DNA from: Ashinkailepas kermadecensis
Lineage: Eukaryota > Arthropoda > Thecostraca > Neolepadidae
Reading direction: 5' to 3'
Assembly: GCA_034440615.1 (NCBI GenBank)
Contig: JAOTOM010003978.1
Span: 1-64,000, forward strand
DNA length: 64,000 bases
A program made the translations under genes and the position numbers. Below are positions 47,185 through 57,494 of this stretch, piece after piece; position 1 is the first letter of the stretch, and each line of letters starts with the position of its first letter. Under the pieces are notes generated by a model. It saw only the letters and a list, made by a program, of their open reading frames with translations, did not search any database and was not told the DNA's origin.

Positions 47185-47825
47185 CCAACGTGCACTGAGG
47201 AAGTCGGGTGGTGGCGAGACTGGTCCGGCCAATGTCCACCGAGGAAGTCGGGTGGTGACTGGACTGGTCCGGCCAATATCCACCGAGGAAGTCGGGTGGT
47301 GACGGGACTGGTCCGGCCAATGTCCACTGAGGAAGTCGGGTGGTGACGGGACTGGTCCGGCCAATGTCCACTGAGGAAGTCGGGTGGTTATGTGACTGGT
47401 CCTGCCAATGTTCACCGAGGAAGTCGGGTGGTGACGGGACTGGTCCTGCAAATGTTCACCGAGGAAGTCGGGTGGTGGCGAGACAGGCCCGGCCAATATC
47501 CACTGAGGAAGTCGGATGGTGACGGGACTGGTCCGGCCAATGTCCACTGAGGAAGTCGGGTGGTGACGGGACTGGTCCTGCCAATGTCAACCGAGGAAGT
47601 CGGGTGGTGACGGGACAGGCCCGGCCAATGTCCACTGAGGAAGTCGGGTGGTGACGGGACTGGTCCTGCCAATGTCAACCGAGGAAGTCGGGTGGTGACG
47701 GGACAGGCCCGGCCAATGTCCACTGAGGAAGTCGGGTGGTTATATGACTGGTCCTGCCAATGTCCACCGAGAAAGTCGGGTGGTGGCGAGACAGGCCCGG
47801 CCAATGTCCACTGAGGAAGTCTGAC
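47185..47825. repeat. 42-bp minisatellite, ~15 copies
   Basis: Units with GAGGAAGTCGGGTGGTGACG and GGACTGGTCCGGCCAATGTC; subtypes differ at GGACTGGTCC versus AGACAGGCCC and alternate. It lies in the VKR intron 75 bp upstream of the glycine-loop exon and is not derived from it. Confidence 0.92.
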
Positions 47826-47829
47826 GCTG

Positions 47830-48170
47830 AAGGTACGGAGCCGACCATGGCTCACTGAACAACTGAGGAAAGATAGGCTCTGGTGCCTTTGAAGGCACAC
47901 TAAGCAACAGAAGCATTACAATTGCTCCAATGCCCTGTGCCAATACCAGCGCACTAAATATGAAAACACTTCGAAGACAGAAACGCCTGACTTGACAGAA
48001 TACGGCACGATACATGGGTGCATTTACGTCTCGGAACATGATTCATGATTAGTGTCAATTACTGAAAGCTGGTGTTCACAATTTGTGAGGTTAGCCAGCC
48101 AATAAACACATATTTTACATTTATGTCGCCAACATGTCGCACAACAACTTTGTATAAAACCTAACGCCTT
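47830..48170. other. VKR intron, no gene seen
   Basis: Nothing recognised. Confidence 0.35.
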
Positions 48171-48329
48171 TATGCTAGCGTTGATTTATTTCACACTCCA
48201 ATTTATCTGCTCGGCTCAGTTTCATTTCCGCACTTTCCACCAGCACTTCGGAGCCACGCGGAATATCTCTCGCTGCTCGCCGCGGCAGGTGAGCGAGCGA
48301 GCGTTTCACACGCGGCCACGCACTGCGCG

Positions 48330-48547
48330 CCGCTGAGCCTCGCCTGCGCTTGTAGAAGAGCACGAGAGAGACGAGCAGCACGACGACCAGCAGCAGGCCG
48401 ACGATGTTGACGACGATCAGGGTCGTCTGGCAGTCGGTGCCGAGCAGGTCCGCCAGCGGCTGCAGGTCGCAGGCTCGCAGGGAGCCGTCGCCGGGCTGGC
48501 GGCCGTCCTTCGTCATCCAGCGGATCTTGGACTTCTCCAGCTGCAGT
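48330..48547 (-). CDS. VKR: VKR exon: ectodomain stem, transmembrane helix, basic anchor
   Basis: Starts after GTGCTCGGTCAG at 48548. Encodes LQLEKSKIRWMTKDGRQPGD, then SLRACDLQPLADLLGTDCQ (two cysteines of the stem), the transmembrane helix TTLIVVNIVGLLLVVVLLVS, and LVLFYKRRR, the cytoplasmic stop-transfer signal. The IRW...DG...C...L...C pattern just before the helix is typical of VKRs. The open frame continues to 48175, but the next exon needs a phase 2 donor; the only one I see (near GCAGTGC/GTGGCC, about 48323) is poor, so the 3' boundary is approximate or a small exon is missing. Confidence 0.85.
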
Positions 48548-48830
48548 CTGACCGAGCACGGACAATTGTCAGGTCACAGGTCACAGGTCATCAGTCATAT
48601 GTCATAGGTCACCCGTTCTCTGTCACCCAGCAGGTCTTGGACTTGTCCAACTGCAGTCTGACCGAGCACGGACAATTGTCAGGTCACAGGTCACAGGTCA
48701 TCAGTCATATGTCATAGGTCACCCGTTCTCTGTCACCCAGCAGGTCTTGGACTTGTCCAACTGCAGTCTGACCGAGCACCGACACTTGTCAGGTCACAGG
48801 TCACAGATCACAAGTCATATCTGCAGTACG
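48515..48830. repeat. 110-bp tandem repeat carrying the exon's acceptor and first codons
   Basis: The acceptor and first ~45 bases of the transmembrane exon (up to 48547) recur at 48657 and 48767, period 110. The copies read LQLDKSKTCWVTENG then stop, against LQLEKSKIRWMTKDG in the exon. The intervening intron carries GTCACAGGTCACAGGTCATC. Confidence 0.9.
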
Positions 48831-48869
48831 TTACTCATCGTTCAGCGATTCTCTCGTTTTCTCATTTGG

Positions 48870-49040
48870 AGGCCGAATGGTGCTGCTTGAAAATACACTG
48901 CTCGATAACAATGTGCTCAAGATTCATAGGGAAGTGCAACTCAGCTTTTCATGCCACAGGTTTAAGGAAAATATCCTCTCCGTATTCAATTACCCGAAAA
49001 TTTTCCTCTCCACATCCAGACTTACACAGTACAAACACAA
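48870..49040. repeat. Dispersed repeat, copy 2 (copy 1 near 6240-6420)
   Basis: Shares ATGTGCTCAAGATT, ATCCTCTCC and TTCCTCTCCACATCCAG with the earlier copy in the same order, and the minus-strand peptide IEYGED. Confidence 0.55.
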
Positions 49041-49044
49041 CCCT

Positions 49045-50830
49045 GGCCCTGTCGGCACTGGTGATTCCAACATGGGCGCCACATTGGCGTGTAATGCGAC
49101 TCAAGGTCATTAACTCCGTGGACAATGGCGCCCCCGTGTACAAAATGCATCCGTCGTTGTTCAAGAACAGGAACAAAAGTTACTTCACGAAGCCTGCATT
49201 TTATTCACCTCTGACACAGAAATGCAAGAGCATGACATTAAAATGTGGGAATATGGGATTGCTAAAGCAATTAATCAGCCAAGTGATGTTTTTTTTTATC
49301 CCGCTGCATTTTCCGTAACAAGGTAAACTTTGAACAATTGTGCGCTTTGATCGGACATGTAAAGGCTTTTGCGAATGAATGTCATTTCCGAGTACAGCGG
49401 CATGGTGGTGAAGGCGGGACCTGATGCTGTAGCCAGCAGACTCGCATCGGAAGACCGTTCTCTGAGATCGCAAGTACTTTGAAAATGGCACGTGCCATAT
49501 TAGCGTTGAAAAAGCCATAGCATTGTCGTTCGGAGTCTGTTTTTCCGCAAGATGGTACCCGTCCAAATGCATATGAAGCCTGCCTCCAGGTTTCAGGAGC
49601 CCATTCTATTTCATGTCCTCCCAGTCCACGGGCGGATCCAGGGGGTGGAATGTGAACTGCCGAGCGTCCTCTACCCCACCACCGATTAATCCGATGCACA
49701 GCGGTGGTGCGATCTTAGACTTGCGTGCACTTAAACAAACTTGAGCTTGTGGAATCTTAGGATGACGCTGTAGTTGGACCGAATAGATTATCTGATTTTG
49801 GCGCCGTAGCCGGACAATTTGGTCCCGTAGCAAGACCACTAGTTTTACGTTCTGCGATCACTGAGAATATTGTCCAATTCAGCTTTTGATCTGCTTCTGG
49901 AAACATAACGCGAGAAAAGTGGCCAACCATACCTCTGTAATATGCTGACAACTCACTTATCACATTGCATGCAGTTACTGTGCTTGTCGTGTATTTTTAT
50001 TTCTGCAGCAACTTATCCTCAATACCGGGTAGGAATGCATAATCCTACGTCAGATGCTGAGCTTGATCATGAAATGAAAAATGGAATTGTGGCGCAAGCA
50101 AATTAATTAGCACTGCATGCACTGATTACAAGTTGATATCCCATGTTACAGCATGACTTACGTAAAGCTAAAGTTTTTAATTTCGTCATTTAGTGATGAA
50201 TTTGTCGAAACATGAAAAGTTCGACGTCATGCCAGCTTGATCTATTTAAGTTGAGGCTCAACGCAAACTTGCATATACAGTGCCACTTTCATGGGAGCAT
50301 GTCTTACCTCCTGTCAATTACAGTCGCCTTTGTGTGCACGGTCGCGGAACACGTGACTTATACCATCAGCATGACATTTGGGCCTACTAGTGATCCAAAT
50401 CACAACATTTACGAGTGTTTTTGACATAATTATAATTAGTTCCACTTCGATCGGCAAACTATGTGCCAAATCTGGGTAGACGCTGCCCTCGGGGCAAATT
50501 TCCAGGTACGGCGCCATAAGTCGAGCTTGAGCGCCAAATATTCCACTCTGGGCGCCAATGCCAGTCACAGACGTCTGCGTCCTCACTCCCACTGCGTGCC
50601 TCACGCTTAAGTGGGGTCACCGAGTTCAATGGAGCGGCCGGGTACCGTAAGTTTCAGCCCTCCACACTTGGTATCAGCTTCCGAGGCCGATGCTATAACT
50701 CTGATGGGACCCCACCCGTGACTTTCCTCTCGAGTACGGCAAAATACGGCCGGGAAGTTTCAGCAGGCGCCCCATTGGCGGTTCGGAGCCTCACACTGCC
50801 CGGGGCGTGGTCATGGCCACGTGGCGGCCA
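49045..50830. other. VKR intron, no gene seen
   Basis: A GGGCGGATCCAGGGGG motif near 49631 looks like one end of a MITE; its partner was not found. Otherwise nothing recognised. Confidence 0.4.
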
Positions 50831-50836
50831 CCGCGC

Positions 50837-51176
50837 TGCTGGTGGTGGTGATGGTGGTGATGGTGGTGATGGTGGCGATGTTGGCAATGTTGGTGATGGT
50901 GGTGATGGTGGTGATGGTGGTGATGGTGGTGGTGGTGATGATGATGGTGGTGGTGGTGGTGGTGGTGGTGGTGGTGGTGGTGGTGGTGATGGTGGTGGTG
51001 GTGGTGATGGTGGTGGTGGTGGTGGTGGTGGTGGTGGTGGTGGTGGTGGTGGTGGTGGTGGTGGTGGTGGTGGTGGTGGTGGTGGTGGTGGTGGTGGTGG
51101 TGGTGGTGGTGGTGGTGGTGGTGGTGGTGGTGGTGGTGGTGGTGGTGGTGGTGGTGGTAGTGGTGGTGGTGATGGT
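50837..51176. repeat. (GGT)n microsatellite grown from a SINE tail
   Basis: About 340 bp of GGT with GAT variants, denser in variants at the left. It starts exactly at the 3' tail of the minus-strand family 2 SINE next to it: AAGCCAATCGCCACCATCAC on that strand. Confidence 0.85.
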
Positions 51177-51345
51177 GGCGATTGGCTTTGTGACGCGTCG
51201 ACTGTTGTGTGCCTTAGAGTCTTCAATGACTCACGCCGATTGGTCGCGGACGAAGAGTCGCGACAGGTGCGACTCGAACCCACAGCCCTTCGGTTGGGAG
51301 ACCAGCACCTTAGCCCGAGACTACTCGCGCCCGCCTCCGCTCTAC
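51177..51345 (-). mobile_element. tRNA-derived SINE, family 2, copy 2
   Basis: On the minus strand: A-box-like GAGTAGTCTCGGGCTAAGG, B box GTGGGTTCGAGTCGCACC, body GACCAATCGGCGTGAG and tail GTCGACGCGTCACAAAGCC, the same order as 46418-46579. Confidence 0.8.
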
Positions 51346-51424
51346 CGGCTGCGGAAGCAGGCCACCTGTGCCTGTAGGGTAGCGGCACACTCTACCGTCT
51401 TGCGTTCGTCAGGCGCCGGTATGC

Positions 51425-51755
51425 CGACTGATGTGACACCGGTGTGACAATAGTGTGACACCGTTGTGACAATAGTGTGACGCCGGTGTGACAATAATGT
51501 GACGCCGGTGTGACAATAATGTGACGCCGGTGTGACAATAATGTGACGCGGGTGTGACAATAATGTGACGCCGGTGTGACAATAATGTGACACCGGTGTG
51601 ACAATAATGTGACGCCGGTGTGACAATAATGTGACGCCGGTGTGACAATAATGTGACGCTGGTGTGACAACAATGAGACGCCGGTGTGACAATAGTATGA
51701 CGCCGGTGTGACAACAATGCGACACCGGTGTGACAATAATGTGACTCCGGTACAA
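51425..51755. repeat. 22-bp minisatellite, ~15 copies
   Basis: Unit GTGTGACAATAATGTGACGC with CG; variants ACC and GCC. Several open minus frames are by-products. Confidence 0.92.
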
Positions 51756-51759
51756 CAAC

Positions 51760-52090
51760 GGTGCTACAATTATATGCACGTCACAAGGCGACCTCGGATA
51801 ACCCCTGGCTCGCCTCAGGCCATTTATGTGGTCAGCCACACCTCGAAGGAGTCACCTGTGCAGCTATTCCGCCTCCAACGCCATCATCTCCATCATCATC
51901 ATCACCACAACGTCGTCGTGCCAAATTGACACAACGACCGAACTGCTCCAAATTGCTTCAACTCCCTCCAGAAATGTCACAAATGCTGAGAAAATATATC
52001 GCTGTGGTGTATTTGCACCATAACGACGATGGAGTTCTGTCGATGAGATGGAGTTCTGTCGCTGAGAGCGGGTGTTGGGTGTTCAGGATG
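51760..52090. other. VKR intron, no gene seen
   Basis: A short ATGGAGTTCTGTCG duplication near 52028-52060. Nothing else. Confidence 0.35.
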
Positions 52091-52091
52091 A

Positions 52092-52385
52092 GGAGAGCTC
52101 ACCGGCCGCCTTCCGGGCTGCTGTGGTCGGGCTCGAACTGGCCGACGCGGTAGTACTGCCTGTTGAGCCACTGTTTGACCTCGGGGAGAGCTCACCGGCC
52201 GCCTTCCGGGCTGCTGTGGTCGGGCTCGAACTGGCCGACGCGGTAGTACTGCCTGTTGAGCCACTGTTTGACCTCGGTGATGCTGGAGCGGGCCGACCGA
52301 GGATGCTGTGGTCGGGCTCGGACACGCCGCGGTAGTCGGCCTGGTTGAGCCACTGTTTGACCTCGGTGATGCTGGAGCGGGCCGG
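52092..52385. repeat. 89-bp and 93-bp duplications across a VKR exon and its donor
   Basis: The 3' half of the exon plus its donor (CGGCCG/GTGAGCTCTCC) is repeated with a 93-bp period (52093 and 52186). The adjoining copy is offset by 89 bp and is a mosaic: its start matches the others but its middle (CGCGGCGTGTCCG) matches the exon's own upstream FRGVSG segment. Confidence 0.85.
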
Positions 52386-52452
52386 ACCGAAGAAGCGCAG
52401 TCGGCCGGACACGCCGCGGAAGTCGGTCTGGGTGATCAGCTCCACCAGCCGC
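52196..52452 (-). CDS. VKR: VKR exon: end of Venus flytrap module, with frame-breaking duplication
   Basis: Starts after GCTCCCCAG. Encodes RLVELITQTDFRGVSGRLRF, the (D/N)FxGVSGxxxF motif that ends GABA-B-like ligand-binding domains, then SSITEVKQWLN and later YYRVGQFEPDHSSPEGG. The start phase fits the exon at 53.6 kb (GA + G). However, the SSITEVKQWLN segment occurs twice, 89 bp apart (89 is not divisible by three), so the second part lies in a different frame. Read straight through, splicing to the transmembrane exon meets a stop within 12 codons. The second-copy frame joins the next exon correctly (phase 2). Either the allele is disrupted, the duplication is an assembly error, or a hidden splice removes it. 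Confidence 0.75.
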
Positions 52453-52529
52453 CTGGGGAGCGGGCACACCTGCTGACACTTCTGCTGAGGCGTGCGCACA
52501 TCCGCCCGAAACTGGAAACGTCCGCTGGC

Positions 52530-52860
52530 ACAGAGTTCTGCTGAGATAAACCGATTTCTGCTGAGACAGGGTGACCTTCGCTCAGGCGTGGATTGAGTGC
52601 TAGGATAAGGATACCGCTGCTGAGATAAGGATACCCTTGTTTGGATAAAGCCACTTTCGCTGCGACAAAGGGGACTTACGCTGAGACAATACCCTGAGTC
52701 CAGGGAACTCTGCTGAGCTAGGGGCATGTTCTAAGACAATGCAGCTTCTGCTGAGACACAAGGACCTCTGTCTAGACGAGAACTTCTGCTGAGACGTGGG
52801 AACGCTGCTGAAGCAACACGTCTGGTAAGAGGAGAACTCTGCCGAGACCACATGGGACTT
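52530..52860. repeat. Degenerate short repeat, TCTGCTGAGA type
   Basis: A dozen irregular copies of TTCTGCTGAGACA-like words spaced 20-30 bp, upstream of the VKR exon at 52.2 kb. Confidence 0.6.
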
Positions 52861-52864
52861 CAGG

Positions 52865-53390
52865 GGCCACAGGTAATCGGCGGAACATGAGCTGACGCTG
52901 GTCATTTGTCGGCCAGATCTCGGTCGAAGCTACGGTTAATGAGCGCCTCCTTTGCCAATGCGGGCGGATGAGGATCCACTTCCATTCCCGTCCCCATTTT
53001 CTGCATTTTTAATTTCCCGATTACTTTTCCACCCCTGCTATCTACTGCTCACTGTCCCGTCCCTATTATCCCCATTCCGTCCCAATTATTTTTGCATCCA
53101 ATGAAAGCGATATAACTGATTGGGAAAACTGTGATCCGTGCTTTTATTCGGAGGTTGATGGAAAATAGCACCGCATTGCGTGGTGCACATCATGCAAATT
53201 TGTTCGTTCAAACACGAACGCCATATGTTAACGTAAAGCAGGTTCAAATGGCAACGCGAGTAGACGTGGAAGCATCCAGCTCTTCATGCGCCAAACAAGG
53301 CGCATGACTGACCGACAGCCAAGGTCAGCCTGAAGCTTCACCTGCAGACACGCTGTCATCAGCACCTTCTCCCAGTCGTGGCGATGTCTG
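52865..53390. other. VKR intron, no gene seen
   Basis: A pyrimidine-rich stretch (TTCCCGTCCCC, CCGTCCCTATTATCCCC) near 52980-53095. No exon recognised. Confidence 0.4.
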
Positions 53391-53395
53391 CCGGG

Positions 53396-53581
53396 ACACT
53401 CACTCAGTGGTGTTGCCAGTGCATTCGCTGTTACCGTCAGCACACTCACTCGGTGGTGCCTTGGGTACACCCACTCGGGGGCATCGTGGGTACATTCACT
53501 CAGTGATACCGTCAGTACATTCACTCGGTGGCGCCTTGGGTACACCCAGTGGTGCCGTGGGTACACTCACTCGGTGGTGCC
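53396..53581. repeat. 25-bp minisatellite made of donor-site copies
   Basis: On the minus strand the unit is GGCACCACCGAGTGAGTGTA with CCCAC; about eight copies. The first copy is the real junction: exon end GGCACCACCGA, then GTGAGTGTAC. Most copies keep GA/GTGAGT or GA/GTGAAT. Confidence 0.88.
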
Positions 53582-53701
53582 GTCTGTACGGAGGTTGCGG
53601 TACCGAGACGGTGCCTCCGTCAGCAGCTTATCGAGAGCCAGAGCGTACGTCCACGTGGCGTCGTAGGCGAAACTGGCGTAATCCGACTGGGCAATTTTGT
53701 C
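53571..53701 (-). CDS. VKR: VKR exon: Venus flytrap module, YDATW segment
   Basis: 131 bp encoding DKIAQSDYASFAYDATWTYA, LALDKLLTEAPSRYRNLRTD and GTT. FAYDATWTYALAL is the conserved (A/G)YDAxWxxAxAL helix of class C GPCR and natriuretic-type ligand-binding domains, closest to GABA-B receptors. Acceptor GTATCTTCCAG, donor ACCGA/GTGAGT; phase 0 in, phase 2 out, both fitting neighbours. Repeats press on it from both sides. Confidence 0.9.
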
Positions 53702-53955
53702 CTGGAAGATACCACCATCCCGACTGGTAAATCAAATACCACCACCCCGGCTGGCAAATCGAAATACCCTACTCTGGCTGGTAGATCAAAATACCACTAC
53801 CTGGCTGGTAGATCGAAATACCACTACCCTGGCTGGCAGAGCAAAATACCACTACCTGGCTGGTAGAGGAAAATACCACTACCTGGCTGGTAGATCAAAA
53901 TACCACTATCCAGGCTGGTAGATCAAATATCACCATCTGGGCTGGAAATTCAAAA
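53702..53955. repeat. ~27-bp minisatellite with acceptor-like unit ends
   Basis: Around nine copies, on the minus strand GATCTACCAGCCAGG then TAGTGGTATTTT. The copy touching the exon reads GGTGGTATCTTCCAG/GAC, the real acceptor, and other copies end GATCTACCAG or GATTTACCAG. Derivation from the acceptor is plausible but less clear than for the donor arrays. Confidence 0.85.
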
Positions 53956-54044
53956 TATCACCACCCAGGTCCATAAATCAATAAAAATATAACCGACACA
54001 CATCACAAGTAAAATGCTGCAGAACTGCTAATACGCCGTATCGA

Positions 54045-54365
54045 GCCGCGAACACCAAGAGACCCACCCGCCTGCACTGGCAGACTGACCCGTCAACATC
54101 CGGGAACTGCCCCACCAGCATAGGGAGATTGACCGGCCAACACCAGGGTATGATCAGCTAACAACAGGAAATTGACCTACCAACACTGGGATACTGACCC
54201 GTCAACATCCGGGAACTGCCCCACCAGCATAGGAAGATTGACCGGCCAACACTAGGGTATGATCCACTAGCAACAGAAACTGACCTACCAACACTGGGAG
54301 ACTGACCCGTCAACACCAGGAAACTGACCCACCAACACTGAGAGACTGATCCGCAAGCAATGGAG
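54045..54365. repeat. ~20-bp minisatellite with ~115-bp higher-order unit
   Basis: Words such as GACTGACCCGTCAACATCCG and GGAACTGCCCCACCAGCATA occur in the same order twice (54085-54165, 54190-54270), inside a background of CCAACAC repeats. Confidence 0.8.
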
Positions 54366-54595
54366 AAGAATCCGGTGAGCCAAATTTGGGGTTGAAATAC
54401 AATTTCAGGAGGGCTCATCATGACACTCTATTGCCTTCGGAGAGGCTTATATGCTGAATTCACAAGCTGGCACAGATGACAGATAGTGCCACATTTTAAA
54501 ACATATTCTGAAGGACGCATCGAACCTAACATTGGAAGCGTTCGAGCCACTCCAACGAGATTGGATCTCCACCTGTGCGATGGGTCCACGTTTAC

Positions 54596-54712
54596 CTTAC
54601 TGCAGTTGCGTCGGTAATACTCGCGCCACTGCTTCACAGTGATGCCCTCCTGCATCAGCGAGTCGTTGCTGGCGAAGGTGACGTGTGCCAGCACCAGGTG
54701 ACCCTCCAGAGC
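54596..54712 (-). CDS. VKR: VKR exon: Venus flytrap module, EGH segment
   Basis: 117 bp encoding ALEGHLVLAHVTFASNDSLM then QEGITVKQWREYYRRNCSK. An EGH strand followed by a helix with an acidic/basic run precedes the YDAxW exon in GABA-B-like domains. Donor AGTAAG/GTAAAC at phase 0 fits the next exon. The acceptor CCGTCGGCAG is my choice, but the frame is open upstream to 54748 (DCDGRRQ), so the exon may begin earlier. Confidence 0.8.
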
Positions 54713-54821
54713 CTGCCGACGGCCATCACAGTCAAACGGTTGCAGCACGGGCCTCGCATGGCACCAGTCACAATTATCTGGGGTGCGTCATCAGCGTGCA
54801 GGCGGTGGGTGATGATCGAGC

Positions 54822-55405
54822 GTGGTAGCCAGTGTTGGAGGGGCAGCCGGTGTTAGAGGAGCAGCCGGTGTTGGAGGAGCAGCCGGTGTTGGAGGGACAG
54901 CCGGTGTTGGAGGAACATTCGGTGTTGGAGGAGCAGCCGGTGTCGGAGGGACAGCCGGTGTTGGAGGGACAGCCGGTGTCGGAGGGACAGCCGGTGTTGG
55001 AGGAGCAGCCGGTGTTGGAGGAGCGGCCGGTGTCGGAGGGACAGCCGGTATTGGAGGGACAGCCGGTGTTGGAGGAGCAGCCGGTGTTGGAGCATCCGGT
55101 GTTGGAGGAGCAGCCGGTGTTGGAGGGACAGCCGGTGTTGGAGGGACAGCTGGTGTTGGAGGAGCAGCCGGTGTTGGAGGGACAGCCGGTGTTGGAGGGA
55201 CAGCCGGTGTTGGAGGGACAGCCGGTGTTGGAGGAGCAGCCGGTGTTGGAGGAGCAGCCGGTGTTGGAGGGACAGCCGGTATTGCAGGGACAGCCGGTAT
55301 TGCAGGGACAGCCGGTGTTGGAGGGACAGCCGGTGTTGGAGGAGCAGCCGGTGTCGGAGGGACAGCCGGTGTCGGAGGGACAGCCGGTGTTGGAGGAGCA
55401 GCTAC
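54822..55405. repeat. 18-bp minisatellite, ~32 copies
   Basis: Unit GTTGGAGGAGCAGCCGGT with GGGACA and GTCGG variants. Multiple-of-three length gives open frames over 200 codons on both strands, treated as by-products. Confidence 0.95.
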
Positions 55406-55409
55406 GCAC

Positions 55410-57080
55410 GACCACGGTGGTGCAGCCGACTCACGCACCCGCTCCAAGGACACGAGGTCGCGGACTGGAATCGGAATCCGGGCAGGGATTGCTCGGTCGG
55501 ACCCAACCCAGCCACCGAGCGGCGTTCTGAGGCGTGCGGAGCAAGGAGGGGATCCGCGGCATCCGGTGAGAGGTTGTCACCCTTTCTTTGCTTGCCACGT
55601 TTCTTGTGACTACGTCAGTTTTCTGTGATATCAATCCATAGTAAGAACAGTACGGTTTCGTACGCAGACGCTGACTTGCCTTTGCTGTATATATATATCC
55701 TGTGACGTTCAAATATAATACCAGTCGCATGACAGGCTAGAATAATTTCCATGGTGGCAGATGTTCGCGAAATTAAGCAGAATTTGTACTGCACGGCGCA
55801 TCCATCCAAAAAGTCTCATTATTTTTAGTAAGATTTTGGATGCGGAACTTGAGCTCTGGGATCGGCTGTGTCAAGAAGGCGTGCGCCGTGCTCCCACTAT
55901 GTTTTGTGGCGTCACGATGACGCAGAAGCTGTGGTGGTGTTTACAGCTACTATCACACCAATAAACACCAGAGATTGGCAGTGCACTGGCCAGCATCCCA
56001 GTGATACCCCTGGACCTCGTCCTGAATAACACACGAGGCAATCTCTGAAAAAATATCCTACCGCGACTGCTTCTCCAGGACGTACCGATTCATTCAGGTC
56101 ACAGTAACTGCGATTTTGGAAACTTGAAACGTAGACATGTTTGGTCAGTTTTACGAGGCTTTTGCTCAAATTCTGCCGGAAGTTGGATTGCGGCACTGGG
56201 GTGTACATGTACTCAGGCACTTTAAAGTTTTACTTGCCCAGCCGCTGAATTTCCCCCAATGAATAGCGTGATCATAAAATCCGACAGAATCATAGAACGG
56301 ACTCGTTTTTGGTACCAATTATTACCTCTGTCTTGAAACATTTATGTTTCTCGATTTGTATCAGCGTTCGGAAATGTGATATCTATGTAACTAGGTGGCA
56401 GTACAGTATACCACGAAGAAACAAATGGGTCCTGGAAGTATTTTCCTCTGGTTTTCCGGCAATACAGTAGTGTATTCCTGGGCTTTGAAGGTTTCTGCAT
56501 AGTAATTTTGTTAATAGAAGTATATTTTCTACTGACGATGCACACTTAAGTACATAAACGTCGCTTCACGGTCAGACGCATGTGACAATTGGAAGTAAAT
56601 TAAAATATTTATAGAAAACCCCAACCCCATTTCGAAACGTTTTCGGTTCAGGGACAATTTAACCAACATCAATTTCCTGTGAAAAAAAAATCGTTTTCTT
56701 CACTGGCCTCGTGTCAAGTTAGGTCACAAGACCAAAGGTCATGAGGTCAAGAACTTAAAATGATGTCAAATTAAAAATAATACATGGAGAGTACTCCATA
56801 TTCAACTGATTTGTTTCCATGCAAGCAATAGGTGTTTAAAAATAGCCTTACACTGTGACCTTGCAAACATTTTCGAGGCTATATAACTCGGAACCCGTAG
56901 GTTAGATTGAACTGAAAATTGCACCTTCCAACTTAGGCTACCTGCTATAGATCACTCAGCTAACCCAATTGATCGATGCGTAGCAAAATTTTGGACATGC
57001 CAGTGCTATTTGAACATCTGGCATATCATTTTGTTGTCATTTTCCATCCAAGCGGTAGCATGGAGGAGAAAGTTGTGGTT
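55410..57080. other. VKR intron, no exon recognised
   Basis: Should contain exons of the ligand-binding module on the minus strand, but none could be defended. A minus open stretch near 55790-55930 following ACCACCACAG has no family motif. Confidence 0.35.
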
Positions 57081-57099
57081 GAGTTTGAGAACCACTGAG

Positions 57100-57372
57100 C
57101 CAGGTGGTGTCGCATGCCGGCAGATGTCGGCCGGGCGGTGTCGCATGCCGACAGATGTTGCCCAGGCGGTGTTGCACGCCGGCAGATGTTGGCCAGGCGG
57201 TGTCGCATGTCATCAGATGTTGACCAGGCGGTGTCCCATTCCGGCAGATGTTGGCCAGGCGGTGTCGCATTTCGGCAGATGTTGGCCAGGCGGTGTCGCA
57301 TGTCATCAGATGTTGGACAGGCGGTGTCGCATGCCAGCAGATGTTGCCCAGGCGGTGTCGCATGCCAGCAGG
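57100..57372. repeat. ~31-bp minisatellite, 9 copies
   Basis: Unit with GCAGATGTTGGCCAGGCGGT and GTCGCATGCCG; subtypes GTCATCA and TTCGGCA are interspersed. Confidence 0.92.
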
Positions 57373-57401
57373 TCGGTCAGGTGAGGGCGGCGGCCGGTTA
57401 C

Positions 57402-57489
57402 CGTCGCGATCGCCATCCGAATGCATCGCGAACACTCAGCCGCTCAGCAATCTCCACCAGATCGTCGCGTGACCAGTGATCGGTAATAC
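57402..57489 (-). CDS. Tentative VKR ectodomain exon
   Basis: 88 bp between GTTTGCAG and CGACG/GTAACC on the minus strand, encoding ITDHWSRDDLVEIAERLSVR then DAFGWRSR. Composition and splice signals look real and the order fits the ligand-binding module, but the residues match no motif I can name, and its phase does not join directly to the exon at 54.6 kb, so at least one more exon would be needed. Confidence 0.35.
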
Positions 57490-57494
57490 CTGCA

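Noticed and set aside
51235..51325. Possible minus-strand tRNA gene
   Set aside because: Same SINE family 2 structure and tail as the copy at 46418.
54822..55453. Long open frames suggesting a Gly/Val-rich or Pro-rich repeat protein
   Set aside because: The 18-bp unit length keeps all frames open; no start context, splice signals or non-repeat domain.
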